64,000 nucleotides of DNA, taken from the NCBI GenBank assembly GCA_027493445.1, contig JAOSKU010000001.1:4045845-4109844 (forward strand). The letters are read 5' to 3'. The position numbers were made by a program, and so were the translations under genes. Below are positions 63,531 to 64,000 of this stretch, in pieces (the stretch's first letter is position 1; each line of letters opens with the position of its first letter). The notes below the pieces were generated by a model. It was not told the origin of the DNA, did no database searches, and saw nothing but the letters and a program-made list of their open reading frames with translations. The DNA comes from Thermoleophilia bacterium. GTDB lineage: Bacteria; Actinomycetota; Thermoleophilia; RBG-16-64-13.

Positions 63531-64000
63531 TGGTGCTCGCGCCGACCCGTTCCGGACTCCGCCGCGTGGCACCCTTGGCCGTGCCCGTCATCCTTGCATG
63601 CCTCATCGTCCTCCTCGCCTCGTTCGCCGCGAGCTCGGTGCAGCGGACTGTAACCACCATGCTCGTCAACCTGGTCCTCGTTGTGGGCCTTTACGTCTTC
63701 GTGGGCAACTCCGGGGTGCTTTCCTTTGGCCACATCGGCTTCATGGCCATCGGCGCTTACGCGGACGCCATCTTCACCATCCCCGTGCAGCTCAAGAAGG
63801 TCATGCTGCCGCATCTCCCGGCCGTCTTTGCCCAACTCACCCTCCCCACCCCTGTGGCCGTACTCGCGGCAGGGCTCGCGGCTGCGCTCGTGGCCCTGCT
63901 GGTCTCTCTGCCCCTCATGCGCATGAGTCTCGTCACCCTGCCCATCGCCACCCTGGCCTTCCTGGTGATCGTGCGCCAGGTGTTGGGCAACTGGGAGTCG
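63530..64000 (+). CDS. livM: LivM-type ABC transporter permease, 3' end outside the window
   Basis: 157 residues are visible: first helix VPVILACLIVLLASFAA, then LVLVVGLYVFVGNSGVLSFGHIGFMAIGAY, the LivM signature, and further helices to LGNWES at the edge. It pairs with LivH to form the channel. Confidence 0.9.
   Translation, partial: MVLAPTRSGLRRVAPLAVPVILACLIVLLASFAASSVQRTVTTMLVNLVLVVGLYVFVGNSGVLSFGHIGFMAIGAYADAIFTIPVQLKKVMLPHLPAVFAQLTLPTPVAVLAAGLAAALVALLVSLPLMRMSLVTLPIATLAFLVIVRQVLGNWES

Overview
The window is GC-rich DNA with tight coding, GTGA/ATGA start-stop overlaps and frequent GTG/TTG starts. Gene content points to an anaerobic or facultatively anaerobic, possibly thermophilic, deep-branching actinobacterium: a selenocysteine formate dehydrogenase, several multiheme c-type cytochromes (one with an S-layer homology domain), lipoproteins with Thr-rich linkers, and a fused inositol-phosphate cytidylyltransferase/di-myo-inositol-phosphate-phosphate synthase, a heat-solute enzyme best known from hyperthermophilic archaea and Rubrobacter. 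This placement is inference; no rRNA is present.

Layout. 1-4.3 kb: gene tail, IS1634-like insertion sequence, a SnoaL-like gene cut by it, a hairpin-rich non-coding stretch, an SLH-cytochrome and a short repeat. 4.3-9.9 kb: envelope glycan operon (two paralogous GT-C membrane glycosyltransferases, GT2, methyltransferase, flippase-like protein). 10-17 kb: panD, an HRDC fragment, and a formate dehydrogenase operon (alpha with in-frame UGA, beta, cytochrome b gamma, FdhE-like). 17-20.4 kb: a DNA glycosylase-DUF429 fusion and an AhpD-cytochrome chimera. 20.4-24.3 kb: a sulfur locus, with a sulfide:quinone oxidoreductase divergent from dsrE (second in-frame UGA), arsR, gcvH-like and a trans-sulfuration PLP enzyme. 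24.3-35.4 kb: heptaheme cytochrome, degenerate RecA/KaiC-like ATPase, tRNA-Glu/Val/Asp, zinc/cadmium efflux ATPase with its ArsR regulator, iron(III) ABC transporter, tRNA-Phe.

35.4-53.2 kb is an accessory region behind tRNA-Phe. It has two tyrosine recombinases, an excisionase-like protein, a truncated primase joined to a ParB-methyltransferase, and two clusters that look like defence modules: (a) nucleotidyltransferase-like / XRE-ImmA / beta-family protein with a convergent sce7726-type nuclease; (b) a 556-aa unknown protein translationally coupled to a 929-aa double-HKD phospholipase D-type protein. 53.5-58.3 kb: the IPCT/DIPPS fusion and an MmeI-like type IIG restriction-modification enzyme. 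58.7-64 kb: a beta-keto acid cleavage enzyme followed by a branched-chain-amino-acid-type ABC transporter running off the end.

Sequence quality: at least seven disruptions (cadA, the type IIG enzyme, its neighbour, the BKACE gene, livG, and livF twice), plus the sqr start, are each repaired by adding one G or C inside a short G/C run. This looks like systematic homopolymer under-calling, so those genes are annotated as probably intact. The two UGA codons in fdhA and dsrE are different: both sit at the conserved redox position and are followed by a SECIS-like hairpin with GGUCU in its loop.
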